From Planctomycetota bacterium (GTDB taxonomy: Bacteria > Planctomycetota > JAJSAM01 > JAJVHW01), in assembly GCA_024280885.1 (NCBI GenBank), contig JAJRPF010000045.1:124001-188000 (forward strand): a DNA stretch of 64,000 bases, read 5' to 3'. The notes under the pieces are model-generated. The model was not told the origin of the DNA and ran no database searches. It was given only the letters and a program-made list of their open reading frames with translations. This document shows positions 1 through 9,277 of this stretch, piece after piece. Position 1 is the first letter of the stretch; each line of letters begins with the position of its first letter. The position numbers and the translations under genes were made by a program.

Positions 1-141
1 CAGACGCGGTGCATCGACGATCCGACACGGCTCGCTGGTCAACAGCGTCGCAGCCAGAATGGGAAGCACGGAGTTCTTGGCCGTGCCCACATGTACGTCG
101 CCTCGCAGCGCAACGCCGCCCTCGATCACGAGCTTGTCCAC
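1..141 (-). CDS. murA: UDP-N-acetylglucosamine 1-carboxyvinyltransferase, N-terminal fragment
   Basis: This is the start of MurA, the cytoplasmic enzyme for the first committed step of peptidoglycan synthesis (enolpyruvyl transfer to UDP-GlcNAc). It runs off the left window edge, leaving 47 codons. Read on the minus strand it begins with a GTG at 141-139 and encodes MDKLVIEGGVALRGDV, followed by the hallmark GTAKNSVLPILAA, which carries the conserved Lys-Asn pair of the substrate loop. An AGGAGG box at 151-146 lies four bases before the GTG and fixes the start. The family is about 420 residues, so most of the gene lies outside. It implies a peptidoglycan wall. Identification is confident despite the short length. 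Confidence 0.9.
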   Translation of the reverse strand, partial: MDKLVIEGGVALRGDVHVGTAKNSVLPILAATLLTSEPCRIVDAPRL

Positions 142-254
142 GGGACCTCCTACCGGGCGCTGCTGTACTCGGCGAGAGAGCGCGTCGAGTCGTTCGTCTG
201 GCGACGCGATCGTAGTCGACCCGGCCGAGATCGAAACGGATCCCGGCTGCACAA

Positions 255-459
255 CTAGGGGCCCGGCCAGAAACCCCCGCGGCGCCGGTGAGGGGGTGAT
301 CGCCGGCCGACGTGCGGTGCATCCGCCGCGCGCGGGCAGGCCGTCTGCCGCGGCTGCCAGGCTCGGAGACTCTCCGGAGTCGAGTCGCCTGTCACCCACG
401 ACAGCAGTCCCACCCGGACACGTCTGGCTATCCACGGGGGTTTCCGGCCGCACCCCTAG
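255..459. mobile_element. MITE-like palindromic element A
   Basis: A 205-bp stretch without a gene is bounded by imperfect 28-bp inverted repeats at 255-282 and 432-459, matching at 24 of 28 positions. The outer ends begin CTAGGGG and end CCCCTAG. It encodes nothing convincing and abuts element B, sharing a CTAG at 456-459. The four-base palindrome CTAG at each boundary could be a target duplication, but this is inference. No transposase is in the window, so a donor family cannot be named. Confidence 0.5.
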
Positions 460-661
460 CAGCCTGTCGGAGTAGTCCATCGGAACCGGCGAATGGGCCG
501 TAGCAATTCGTGCTTGCGAACCGTCAACTCCGCCCAGGAACGCCGTCCGCCGCACTTGCCAGGCTCGATGTTGCCTCGGCAGGGACTTCGCCCGTCAAGC
601 ACGACGGACGACGCCCCTGGACGAATCCGGTCCTCGACGGACTACTCCGACAGACTGCTAG
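456..661. mobile_element. MITE-like palindromic element B
   Basis: A 206-bp noncoding element has 23-bp terminal inverted repeats at 456-478 and 639-661 that match at 22 of 23 positions, including an uninterrupted 14-base match (TGTCGGAGTAGTCC and its complement). Inside, a further 9-base inverted match lies at 508-516 and 596-604, and the arms keep weaker similarity between. Transcribed, it would fold into a long hairpin. Like element A it is bounded by CTAG. A non-autonomous insertion element is the simplest reading; a regulatory cruciform is the alternative. Confidence 0.55.
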
Positions 662-696
662 CACACGCCACGCGCCGCTGCGGCGTGGAATCGAAA

Positions 697-723
697 CGGG
701 CGGGACTCAGAGAGTCCCGCCCG
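697..723 (-). terminator. Intrinsic-terminator-like hairpin
   Basis: A perfect 12-bp stem (697-708 with 712-723) closes a three-base AGA loop, 52 bases past the stop codon of the upstream minus-strand gene. On the minus strand only TTT follows, so the U-tract is poor, which is common in GC-rich genomes. It probably ends transcription of the large secreted protein before the two palindromic elements and murA. Confidence 0.6.
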
Positions 724-774
724 CATCGCGATCCGAACGGGAAGCCTCGGCGTGAGCCGCACTCCCGAACCGGA

Positions 775-3582
775 CTAGAAGTTGAACTGGAAGTTCATCT
801 TAATGGCGTCGACAAGCGGCAGCGGATCGCTGCTCGCCTGGGTGTCATCGAGCTGGAACGTGATGCGGTAGCGCACGAAGCGATAACCGAAGCCATTCAG
901 CTCAGCATCCGTCGAGAACGTGTACTCGTTGCCGAGTGCACCCGGGTTGTAGCCGGGGATATTGAAGACGCCGCCGGGGATGCCCGTGTCGTCGTGCACC
1001 TTGAGCGGGTGCCACTGCGACATGATCGAGACGTCGGTGGAGTCCTGGTTGGCATCGATGGCCGTGAGGTCCGCCTGTCCGAAGAGACTCGGGTGCTCGC
1101 TGGTCATCTGGATCTCGACGAAGATCGCATCGTTGCCGGTCGAGTCCGTCGTGATCAGCGGGTTCGAGAAATTCAGGATGCGGGGCTCGTCGACACCGAG
1201 GTCGGCGAACTTCGAGTACAGCTGAGACGGAACGCCTCCGCCGACGGGATCGAAGAAGCCCGTCGAGCCGCCGGGGATCGAGAGACCACCATCGGGCGAC
1301 TCAAGCCGAACGTAGCCGTCGCCACCCTTACCACCCGGCGATGCCGAGCCGTACGAGCCACCGGACTGTGTTCCGCCATCGCCACCTGTCACATCGGTCG
1401 CGGAACCGAGGCTCGCCAGGGAGAAACCCTGACTCGACTGGAGAAGCAGCGAACCGCCGCCGCCTCCGCCACCCGTGCCACTGCTCATCGCGCTGTACTT
1501 GCTACCGGTGCCGCCCTCGCCACCATTGGCCCGGACCGTGCCGTTCGTGCCGACGGTGAAGACGCCCGCGGTCTGGAAGTTCAGGGCGCCGCCGCCGCCA
1601 CCACCGCCGCCAGCGTTCTCACCCCAGCCCTGCGAGACATAGGCACCGTTGCCACCTGCGCCGCCGCCAGCGCCACCGACCAGAGGCTGGAGGTCCTCGT
1701 TATCGGAACCGGCTCCGCCCTTGCCGCCCTGACCGCGCCAGGTCGTCGTGGACGAGGTCGCGCTTGCGCCGTTCTGGCCGTCGAGCCGAGCGCCGCCGCC
1801 ACCACCAGCACCCGAGTTGCTGTACGCACCCGTCTGGCGAGCAACTTGGCCGCCAAGGCCGCCGCGTCCGCCATCCTCAGGCTCAGCAACCTCGAGGTCG
1901 AAGTCGTAACCCGGCAAGCCGATCTTGCCATCGCCCTGAGCCTTGTTCGCAGAGCTGCCGAACTTATTGCTCGACGCGCCACCGACGCCGCCGCCGGGAC
2001 CGCCCTTGCCGCCAGCCGTGACGGTCGGTGTCGACTCGAAGCTTCCGCCGCCAGTCGGATCCTTACCGTCGAACCCGTTGCAGTGCAGTTCGCCGTCGAT
2101 CGCGACCTCGAGCGCCTTGAGTGTCGGAGGACGTCCTCCGGTCACCGAGACAACGACTCCGGCCGGGATCACGAAGCGACGGTAGTTCACCGTGTTCTCC
2201 GGGAACACGTCGGTGTTGATGGTGATGTTGCTCGTCGGAAGGAAGTCGCCGTCGGAGCCATCGCCCGCCGCAATCGTCATGATCGCGGACGCGGCGCTCG
2301 GGATGGTCTGATCCCATTCCGCCGTGGAGAGCTTGCCGTCGTAGAGGTCTTCGGACTTCAGGAAGTTGACCGTGAAACTCGCGTTCGAGACCGGCTCGTC
2401 ACGCGTCGAGAAGAGAACCATGACGCGCGGGTCGATCTCGTCGGGGTACGTGTCACCCAGGTCGAGCATATTGGTCTTGAGGATGCCGCGCTCGACGGGA
2501 TCTTCCGGCCAGTCCGGGATCAGGTCCGCGGGCGGATCGGGAAGCTCGGACGGCGGCAGTCCGGGATTGGACGAGCGAGCCTGAGCGAGCCAGTCGTACA
2601 TGAGACGCAGGCGCTCACGCTGACGGTTCGACTGGAAGTCGTACTCCTCGGTGAGGTCCTTCAGACTCTTGCGCACCCGAAGCGCGTAGGTGCCGAGATC
2701 CGCCAAGGGGAACGTCGGGCCAAAGACCAGAAGCGTCGTGGCAAAGTTCTGCTCCACGAAGACGGAACCGGCCACGGGACGCCGTTGTGACGGATCGCCC
2801 TTGCGCGAGGTGAGCGTCAGATCCACGTTCCCGACGATGCGAGCCGTCGTGGTGGAGAGCGGCACCTTCGTGCAGAAGAGCGAGACGTTGATGTCGTTGG
2901 GTACGTCGCGCGTGCCACCGATGTCGGAGTACTGATCGTCGACGGTCGGAACGCGGTCCGGAGGGTTCGAGAACGAGAACCGCGGCGGAGGCGAGTCCTG
3001 GTAGGTATTCGTGGTGTAGAGCTCGGACGGGTCGGAGGCGGAGGCCGTCGAGAACTGGGTCACCACTGTGCGGCGCAACGGCCGCCCGCGCGCTGTGCGG
3101 ATCGGCGAGAACGAGTCGTTGCCGAGCAACCTGATCTCGTAGTTGGTCGCAGGCTGCAGGCCTGCGTTCTCGCTCGCGTTGTCCTTCAATGTGCCTTCGT
3201 CGTAGAAGGCTCCGGTCGGGCTGTCCGGATCGCGCAGATGCGTCGGCAGGCGCGGGAAGAACTTCACCACGTTTCCGCTGACCTGGAACGTGCCGAAGAC
3301 CTCTTTCGTGAAGCCGGTCTGCGTGGCGTTCTGGGCGCGAACGCGCATGTATGCATGCGTCATCGTGCTGGGATCGACGTCCGCGTTGAAGACAACCTCG
3401 ATGACCTGGTTGCCAGGCACGTTGGATGCGTTCGCGACGTTGATCCGCTGCACCGTGAGGTTCTTGCCCTTGCGACGCTTGTTCCGCTTCGCCAGAGCGT
3501 CGCCTTCGCCTACGCCTGCGATGATCATCGCGGCGGCGAGGCCGCCTCCCACGAGTAGCTTCTTCGTTCTCGAGTCAGCCAT
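775..3582 (-). CDS. Large secreted Ig-like / glycine-rich surface protein (paralogue 1)
   Basis: This encodes a 935-residue exported protein of unknown role. The N terminus MADSRTKKLLVGGGLAAAMI looks like a signal sequence, followed by a basic stretch (KRNKRRKGKN). Next comes a bacterial Ig-like (Big_5/SbsA type) region with the typical VIEVVFNADVDPSTM strand, then a long low-complexity segment rich in GGxGG at about residues 540-790, then a C-terminal beta-rich region ending FQFNF. The start at 3582 is chosen over the in-frame ATG at 3591 because the GGAGG at 3596-3592 directly abuts 3591 but lies nine bases from 3582. The next upstream gene at 4097-6967 is a paralogue with the same plan and the same C-terminal residues. 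A cell-surface or matrix role is inferred; no catalytic motif was seen. Confidence 0.85.
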   Translation of the reverse strand: MADSRTKKLLVGGGLAAAMIIAGVGEGDALAKRNKRRKGKNLTVQRINVANASNVPGNQVIEVVFNADVDPSTMTHAYMRVRAQNATQTGFTKEVFGTFQVSGNVVKFFPRLPTHLRDPDSPTGAFYDEGTLKDNASENAGLQPATNYEIRLLGNDSFSPIRTARGRPLRRTVVTQFSTASASDPSELYTTNTYQDSPPPRFSFSNPPDRVPTVDDQYSDIGGTRDVPNDINVSLFCTKVPLSTTTARIVGNVDLTLTSRKGDPSQRRPVAGSVFVEQNFATTLLVFGPTFPLADLGTYALRVRKSLKDLTEEYDFQSNRQRERLRLMYDWLAQARSSNPGLPPSELPDPPADLIPDWPEDPVERGILKTNMLDLGDTYPDEIDPRVMVLFSTRDEPVSNASFTVNFLKSEDLYDGKLSTAEWDQTIPSAASAIMTIAAGDGSDGDFLPTSNITINTDVFPENTVNYRRFVIPAGVVVSVTGGRPPTLKALEVAIDGELHCNGFDGKDPTGGGSFESTPTVTAGGKGGPGGGVGGASSNKFGSSANKAQGDGKIGLPGYDFDLEVAEPEDGGRGGLGGQVARQTGAYSNSGAGGGGGARLDGQNGASATSSTTTWRGQGGKGGAGSDNEDLQPLVGGAGGGAGGNGAYVSQGWGENAGGGGGGGGALNFQTAGVFTVGTNGTVRANGGEGGTGSKYSAMSSGTGGGGGGGSLLLQSSQGFSLASLGSATDVTGGDGGTQSGGSYGSASPGGKGGDGYVRLESPDGGLSIPGGSTGFFDPVGGGVPSQLYSKFADLGVDEPRILNFSNPLITTDSTGNDAIFVEIQMTSEHPSLFGQADLTAIDANQDSTDVSIMSQWHPLKVHDDTGIPGGVFNIPGYNPGALGNEYTFSTDAELNGFGYRFVRYRITFQLDDTQASSDPLPLVDAIKMNFQFNF

Positions 3583-4096
3583 ATCTGCCATCCTCCGCCA
3601 GCTTGGGATTCCAAATCCCGATGTGGACCGCTCGGCCTGCACGCTGCAGACCCCGGGCCCCGCTCCAACCCAACACTGTAGTTATACGGCAACGTGGGAG
3701 CGAGTCCACAGCACCTTCGCGGCGAGTCTTCGCGACGGAGCGCCCCGCCGCCAGGCTCGAAACCGATCGAATCTCCCGTTTCCGAGTGGCATGACCGCCC
3801 CGGCGCGAGCGATCCCGCACACGCCTTGTGATAGCAGCCTCGGATTCACTCCCGTCGCACCGGCGTGCCTGCGATCACGTTTCGAGCGCTTCCGCACGAG
3901 CGCGAGGACGCCCTCCGCCCGCTACCGGTGAAACTTTTTTGGGATTTCCGAGGAATCTCGGGCGCTCTGGGTCCATGAGACGTGCCGGAGGTCCGGACCA
4001 GCGCCATTAGCTCGGTGCCCAGAACCCCGTGGAGGCTGAGCACTCTTGCTACGCGGGCCGGCGCCACGACACTCGGTCGCCGTCCTGGCGAGCGCC
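3583..4096. other. Intergenic region between the two paralogues
   Basis: The 514 bases between the paralogous genes contain no ORF with coding character. They hold a short T-run (about 3935-3940) and small palindromes such as GGTCCGGACC, but neither a clear terminator nor a promoter with both boxes. The region must contain the 3' end of the 4097-6967 transcript and the leader of the downstream paralogue. Confidence 0.5.
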
Positions 4097-6967
4097 TCAG
4101 AAGTTGAACTGGAAGCGCAACCGAATGCTGTCCACGAAGGGTCGTGGATCCGTGCGCGCGTGCTGATTGTCGAGCTGGAACGAGACACGATACCGAACGA
4201 ACCGGTAGCCGCTTCCGTTGATGTCCCCGACCGGGAACACGAACTCGCGGCCTTGCACGCTGGGGTTCCAGCCGTCCACGCGGAACGCGCCTCCGGGGAT
4301 GCCGGTGTTGTCATGGATCTTCACCGGCAGCCATTGGGATGTGATGGACAGGTCCGTGCTGCCCTGGTCCGCGGCAATTGCGGAGAGGTCCGGCACACCG
4401 AACACGCGAGGCAACTCGCGCGTCATCTGCATCTCGACCAGGATCGCATCGCTCGCCGTGGGGTTCGTGGAGACCTCGTCCGATTCGAATTCGAGAACGC
4501 GAGGTCCATCTGTGCCGAGATCCGCGAAGTGCGTGTAGACGATCGACGGAACGCCCCCGCCCACAGGGTCGAACGTACCTTGCGTCCCGCCGGGCGCTAC
4601 GATGCCGCCGGTTGGATCCTCAAGCCGCAGATAGCCATCGCCACCGGCGCCGCCGGACGGGGCCACGTTACCGCCCGTCTGCGTTCCGCCCGCGCCCCCG
4701 CGAACCGAGAACGCCGCTCCGACGTCCGTCACCTGGAACCCGCCGGTTGAGCGCAACAGGAGCGACCCTCCCGAGCCACCACCGCCGGGTCCGGCAGTGA
4801 GTGTGCCATTGACTCCTGTGCCGTTGCCTCCGCTCCCACCCTGGGCGCGGATCTGGCCGCCGGTCGCAATCGTCAACGCTCGCGCGGTCTGGACAACCAG
4901 CGCGCCGCCACCACCACCGCCCGCACCGGCGGTCTTGTTCCAGGCCCCGTTGCCCCAGGTCGAGTTGCCGCCGGCGCCACCGCCGCTGCCGCCCACGAGA
5001 GGTGCCAGTTCTTCGTTGTCGGAGCCCGCGCCACCGGCGCCGCCCTGGCCGTTCCACGATGCGCGCGTGCTCGTGGTGTTCGCGCCAGCCTGGCCGGCCA
5101 TGCGGTGTCCACCACCACCGCCGCCGCCGCCAAAGTTATACGACGCCCCAGTGGCCGTCTTGCCGCCGAGGCCGCCGCGGCCGCCGTCCTCTGGATCGGC
5201 CGCCGTGCCAGCCGAGTCCACGCCGACGGAACCAGTCCCTCCGGCGACGCGCGTCGCATCGGCCCCCACTGTGTACGCCGAACCGGACGAAGTCGTCCCC
5301 GTCTCTTGCCGGGTCTGGTGGTAGTAGTAGGTGCCGGAGGCCCCGCCGGCACCGCCGCCAGGTCCGCCGACGCCGCCGCTGGTCTGGGGACGCGGCGGGA
5401 ACGCACCCTGGCGCGCGCCCGTGTTCGCATTCTCGCCCGCTCTGCCGTTCGCATCGAGCGTGCCCTCGAGCGTGAAGTTGATCGCGCGCAGTTGCGCCGG
5501 TCGCGATCCTTCCAGAGTCACCGTGACTCCGGGCGGAATGACGACATCACGGAAGTTGGCGATCCCGCCAGCAAACGAGTCCATGTCCAGTGTCGTATCC
5601 GACGTGGGCAGGAAGTCCCCATCGCGGGCCGAGCCGCCCGCCACGGTCAGGATGGCCGCAGCAGCCCCCGGAACGACTCCGTCGTACTCGCCGGTCGAGA
5701 GCCGCTGATCGAAGAGATCGTCAGAGCGCAGGAAGTTGACGTCGAGTACCGCATTCGTAACGGGCTCGTCGCGCGTGGAGAAGACGAGCATCACGCGCGG
5801 GTCGATCTCGTCCGGATGCGCGTCACCCAGCGCCAGGAGGTTGCGCTTCAAGACCCCGCGGGCCTCGGTATCGCCAATCGCCGGCCAGTCTGGGATCAGC
5901 TCGGCAGGCGGATCCTGCAGTTGCTCCGGCGGCAGAGCCGGATTGGCGCTTCGCGCCGCGACGAGCCAGTCGTAGATCGCCCGCAGGACCTGCCGGTCAC
6001 GATCTGCCGCCAGATCGAATTGCTCACTCAGGTCCTTCACGTTTCTCGAGAGTCGCAGGACGTACGTGCCGCGATCGGCCAACGGGAATGTCGGCTTGAA
6101 GACGACATTCGTGGTCGAGAAGTTCTGCTCCAGGAACACCGCTCCCTGGATCTGACGGCGCGCGCCGGCGTCTCCGTTGCGTTCGGTGAGAATGAGTTGC
6201 ACGTTTCCGAGCGTCCGGAGCGTCAGCGGGGCCAGCGGGACCTTCGTCGCAAAGAGCGAGATCGACACGTCGTTCGGGACGTTCTGGGCGCCACCGGACT
6301 TCGCGTACTGATCGACTGAGCTCGCGGCTCGATCCGGCGGGTTCGAGAATGCGATCGCCGGCGGCGGGGAGTCGGTGTATGTGCGCGTCGAGTAGAGATC
6401 CGACGGTTGCGTCCGCGACGCTGTCGTGAAGCGCGACGAGTACGTACGCCGCAGCGGACGCCCGCGCCGGGATCGCAAGGGAGAGAACGAATCGGAACCG
6501 AGGATCGTGATCTCATAGGTCGTGGCCGGCTGGAAGCCCGCGTTCTCCGACGCGGAGTCCTTGTTCGACCCCTCTGGGTAGAAACCACCCTGCGCATCGT
6601 CCGGGTCGCGGAGGTGTGTGGGCAGACGCGGGTAGAAGCGCACGACGTTGCCGGTCACCTGGAACGTGCCGAACGCCGCACGCGTGAATCCGGTCTGCGT
6701 GTCGTTCGCACCGCGGATCTGAATGACCGCGTGGCTGACGGAAGCAGGATCGACGTCGGCTGAGAGTACGATCTCGACGACTTCGTTGCCGTTGACACTG
6801 CTCGCCCCGGCGACGTTCACACTCTGCACGAGCAGTTGAGAGCGCGCGCGACGGCGCTTCTTCTTTCTCTTCGCAGCGGCGTCGGGAGCGAGAGCCATCG
6901 CGAGACCGATTGCGAAGACCGTGACCGCGGCGACATACGCCACATGTGAACGATGAGAACTGAACAT
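4097..6967 (-). CDS. Large secreted Ig-like / glycine-rich surface protein (paralogue 2)
   Basis: This 956-residue exported protein is a clear paralogue of the next gene downstream. Its N terminus has a hydrophobic signal (VAYVAAVTVFAIGLAMALAP) followed by KRKKKRRRARS, then the Big_5-like strand VVEIVLSADVDPASV. A GGxGG-rich tract occupies about residues 560-800, and the protein ends RFQFNF as in the paralogue. The start at 6967 is supported by a GGAGAG box seven bases upstream; longer in-frame starts lack one. The cluster of polybasic residues right after the signal in both copies is unusual. Secretion to the surface or periplasm is inferred, and the function is unknown. Confidence 0.85.
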   Translation of the reverse strand: MFSSHRSHVAYVAAVTVFAIGLAMALAPDAAAKRKKKRRRARSQLLVQSVNVAGASSVNGNEVVEIVLSADVDPASVSHAVIQIRGANDTQTGFTRAAFGTFQVTGNVVRFYPRLPTHLRDPDDAQGGFYPEGSNKDSASENAGFQPATTYEITILGSDSFSPLRSRRGRPLRRTYSSRFTTASRTQPSDLYSTRTYTDSPPPAIAFSNPPDRAASSVDQYAKSGGAQNVPNDVSISLFATKVPLAPLTLRTLGNVQLILTERNGDAGARRQIQGAVFLEQNFSTTNVVFKPTFPLADRGTYVLRLSRNVKDLSEQFDLAADRDRQVLRAIYDWLVAARSANPALPPEQLQDPPAELIPDWPAIGDTEARGVLKRNLLALGDAHPDEIDPRVMLVFSTRDEPVTNAVLDVNFLRSDDLFDQRLSTGEYDGVVPGAAAAILTVAGGSARDGDFLPTSDTTLDMDSFAGGIANFRDVVIPPGVTVTLEGSRPAQLRAINFTLEGTLDANGRAGENANTGARQGAFPPRPQTSGGVGGPGGGAGGASGTYYYHQTRQETGTTSSGSAYTVGADATRVAGGTGSVGVDSAGTAADPEDGGRGGLGGKTATGASYNFGGGGGGGGHRMAGQAGANTTSTRASWNGQGGAGGAGSDNEELAPLVGGSGGGAGGNSTWGNGAWNKTAGAGGGGGGALVVQTARALTIATGGQIRAQGGSGGNGTGVNGTLTAGPGGGGSGGSLLLRSTGGFQVTDVGAAFSVRGGAGGTQTGGNVAPSGGAGGDGYLRLEDPTGGIVAPGGTQGTFDPVGGGVPSIVYTHFADLGTDGPRVLEFESDEVSTNPTASDAILVEMQMTRELPRVFGVPDLSAIAADQGSTDLSITSQWLPVKIHDNTGIPGGAFRVDGWNPSVQGREFVFPVGDINGSGYRFVRYRVSFQLDNQHARTDPRPFVDSIRLRFQFNF

Positions 6968-6987
6968 GGCACGACTCTCCTGATTGC

Positions 6988-7008
6988 AGTGCGCCTGAAG
7001 AGCGCACT
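6988..7008 (-). promoter_or_regulatory. Leader hairpin ahead of paralogue 2
   Basis: A perfect 7-bp stem AGTGCGC/GCGCACT with a seven-base loop lies in the presumed 5' leader, about 20 bases upstream of the ATG at 6967 and just ahead of its ribosome-binding site. It could stabilise the mRNA or affect initiation. Structure is seen directly; function is inference. Confidence 0.4.
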
Positions 7009-7716
7009 TGAGAATTCCTGCCCCGACCACAGCGCGAGTTGTCGCACTGCCCCCGGCCACATCATCGACGGGATGACACGCCTGTCAGCGTCCCCCATCG
7101 TGAACGAGGCGGATTCGGACCAGCCTGGCGCGAACGGGGTCGCGTGCGCAACGCGGCGCCGATTGCGCACACCCCGTGCGCTGTCGCACAGGCGCGGACG
7201 GGCTGGAGGCGGCGAGCCGTCGGGCAGGCTCTCACGCGTGCAGCGAGACGATCCGTGTCGGAGAGCCACCGCTGCGATGGTCGCGTGCGATCTCGCACCG
7301 CGACGGCCATGGCCGCGCCGCGCGCCGCAGGAATATTTTTTCAAGATTGGCGCGCCGTCGCAGCGTCGCAGCGGGCCCGCGCGGTGGCTGTGCGCGACCG
7401 CGACGGAGCGCAAACGCAGGCACGTCCACGTATTCGCGAGCACCGCGTGATCGAGAAACCTTGATCTCGCGGGGAACTCCCGAAGAATTGCGGGTTTCGT
7501 CGGGACAGACCCGATCGAGTCTTGCGCGGGCCGCCCCCGCGCCCTCTTTCAGCCTGCTTCCCGTCTGCCTCAAATTCAGTTCTGCGCCAGATCCGTTCTG
7601 TGCCCAGTCAAGTTCCGTGCGCCGCCCCCGCCTGGTTGCGCCCAGCGTGTTGTTGCGCCCAGCGTGGCACGCGGTGGAACCGAGCCTGCGAAGCTCGATA
7701 CCGTGGAGATTCCCGT
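7009..7716. other. Divergent intergenic region
   Basis: About 700 bases separate the minus-strand surface protein from the plus-strand TPR gene. No ORF here is convincing. Features seen are an AT-rich island (AATATTTTTTCAAG near 7331-7344) standing out against GC-rich surroundings, a bulged GTCGCG-type hairpin near 7274-7300, and a direct repeat of 15 bases at 7635-7649 and 7652-7666 just ahead of the TPR gene. Divergent promoters are expected here, but none has both boxes convincingly. Confidence 0.45.
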
Positions 7717-9051
7717 ATGAGCCAGGTAGCTGTGGACGTCGCTGGCGTCGTCGAACAAGCACACCCGTCGTCGGACGAAGTCCTCGCGCTGCGCGCGTCG
7801 GTCTGCACCGATCCCGCAGCGCGCAAGGCGGTTGCCGACTACGTCGCCAGCCTCCCGTCGGACAGCGCCGATGGCGCAGCGGACAAGAAGCTGGCTCTCA
7901 AGAAGGGCTTGGCGCTCTGGTGCGTCGGTCGTGAGAGCGACGCAGCGGAGTGGCTGAACCACTCCGGCGAAAAGATCGCGCAGGCATTCTACGGTCGCAG
8001 CTTGCTCGCCTGCGGACAGCCCGGCGCCGCCGTGAAGGCCCTCGAGGGGCATGGCGACGACGCCGCGGTCGCCCCGGTACTCGCCGAGGCGTACGCCGGT
8101 CTGGGAGACTCGGAAAACTGTGCGAAGGCAGCCAAGGCTGTGACCGCGCCCGCCGAGTCGGCGTACCTCAGGGGCCGTATTCTCGATCTGGAATGCGACC
8201 GTTCTGGTGCCACGGAGGCGTATCACGAGGCTCTCGAAGCGGACGAGGGTCACTCCGGTGCGCTCTTCCGTCTCGCTCACGGCGAGACGCTCTACGGAGA
8301 CGAGGATCAGGCGATCGAACTGTACCGCCAGTGCATCGAGACCACCTGCCCGCCGGTCAATGCGTTCCTGAACCTCGGCAACGTATACGAGGATCGCGGG
8401 GAGTTCTCGCGGGCACGCGAATGCTACCGTTCGGTACTCGATGCCGATCCGCGCAATCTCCGTGCGCGGATGTTCCTCAAGGACGCCTCCGCCTCGCTCA
8501 ACATGTTCTACGACGAGGACATGGAGCGTCGCGCGGACCGACGTTCGCAGGTCATGCGCCTGCCCGTCACGGACTTCGAGCTCTCGGTTCGCAGCCGCAA
8601 CTGCCTCGCCAAGATGGGTGTGCGCTCGCTGGGCGACCTCATCCAGCGCACCGAGTCGGAGTTGCTCTCGTACAAGAACTTTGGCGAGACCAGCTTGCAG
8701 GAGATCAAGGACATCCTCGCGCAGAAGAGCCTGCGCCTCGGCATGGGCCGCGACGAGATCCAGAAGGACGACGAGGCGCGTTCCATCCTCGAGAGTATGG
8801 GCGGAGACGCCGCGGTCGCCGCTGGCGCGGACGCCGACGAGGCATCAGCCACGGAGAAGCCTCTCTCCGACCTGGAACTCTCGGTTCGCAGCCGGCACTG
8901 CATGGGCCTACTCGGACTGGCGAGCGTCGGCGACCTCTGCGCGATCTCCGAAGCCGAACTCATGACGATCAAGAACTTCGGCCAGACAAGCCTGAACGAG
9001 GTGAAGCAGAAGCTCGCCGAGCTCGGCCTGTCGCTCAAGCCCGACGCCTGA
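7717..9051 (+). CDS. TPR protein with two RNA-polymerase-alpha C-terminal-like domains
   Basis: This 444-residue protein has a helical TPR-like solenoid (about residues 60-265, including AFLNLGNVYEDRGEFSRARE) and two copies of a helix-hairpin-helix domain like the alpha CTD of RNA polymerase, at about 286-345 and 385-444. Each copy carries the pattern ELSVRSR..C....GV.S.GDL, then E.ELL..KNFG.TSL.E(I/V)K. In RpoA this domain contacts UP-element DNA and activators. Here it is detached from the polymerase and duplicated, an arrangement I associate with planctomycetes. A role as transcription-linked adaptor or DNA-binding scaffold is inferred. The start at 7717 has GGAG nine bases upstream. The gene stands alone, followed by a hairpin. 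Confidence 0.85.
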   Translation: MSQVAVDVAGVVEQAHPSSDEVLALRASVCTDPAARKAVADYVASLPSDSADGAADKKLALKKGLALWCVGRESDAAEWLNHSGEKIAQAFYGRSLLACGQPGAAVKALEGHGDDAAVAPVLAEAYAGLGDSENCAKAAKAVTAPAESAYLRGRILDLECDRSGATEAYHEALEADEGHSGALFRLAHGETLYGDEDQAIELYRQCIETTCPPVNAFLNLGNVYEDRGEFSRARECYRSVLDADPRNLRARMFLKDASASLNMFYDEDMERRADRRSQVMRLPVTDFELSVRSRNCLAKMGVRSLGDLIQRTESELLSYKNFGETSLQEIKDILAQKSLRLGMGRDEIQKDDEARSILESMGGDAAVAAGADADEASATEKPLSDLELSVRSRHCMGLLGLASVGDLCAISEAELMTIKNFGQTSLNEVKQKLAELGLSLKPDA

Positions 9052-9117
9052 AACGGTCGGCGGACGTCTGTCTCTGCCAGAAATGGGCCAGACCAGAGAT
9101 GGGCGTGCCTGAGATGG

Positions 9118-9137
9118 GCCCCGCATGCGAGCGGGGC
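9118..9137 (+). terminator. GC hairpin downstream of the TPR/alpha-CTD gene
   Basis: A 7-bp GCCCCGC/GCGGGGC stem with loop ATGCGA lies about 65 bases past the stop codon. There is no U-tract, so it is a weak intrinsic terminator at best. Confidence 0.4.
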
Positions 9138-9277
9138 TCATCGCACAACCACGGCGGCCCGGATGGCCTCATCGCGGGTCGCACTAGCCCCTCGGATCAG
9201 ACCCTAGCCCCGCTCACACTCCTGGCCCCGACGCGTTTGCACTGCCCCTCGCTGGCACCGACCCTCTTGCACTGATC

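Noticed and set aside
493..2790. Long plus-strand ORF of 765 codons
   Set aside because: It runs antisense to the secreted protein at 775-3582 and through the palindromic elements. Its Arg/Ala/Val-rich composition is that of a shadow frame in GC-rich DNA; no domain is visible.
3290..3931. Plus-strand ORF of 213 codons over the start of paralogue 1
   Set aside because: It is antisense to the signal-peptide end of the secreted protein and has noise-like composition in the intergenic part.
5105..6319. Plus-strand ORF of 404 codons
   Set aside because: Antisense shadow of the glycine-rich paralogue at 4097-6967; it has low-complexity composition and no start signals.
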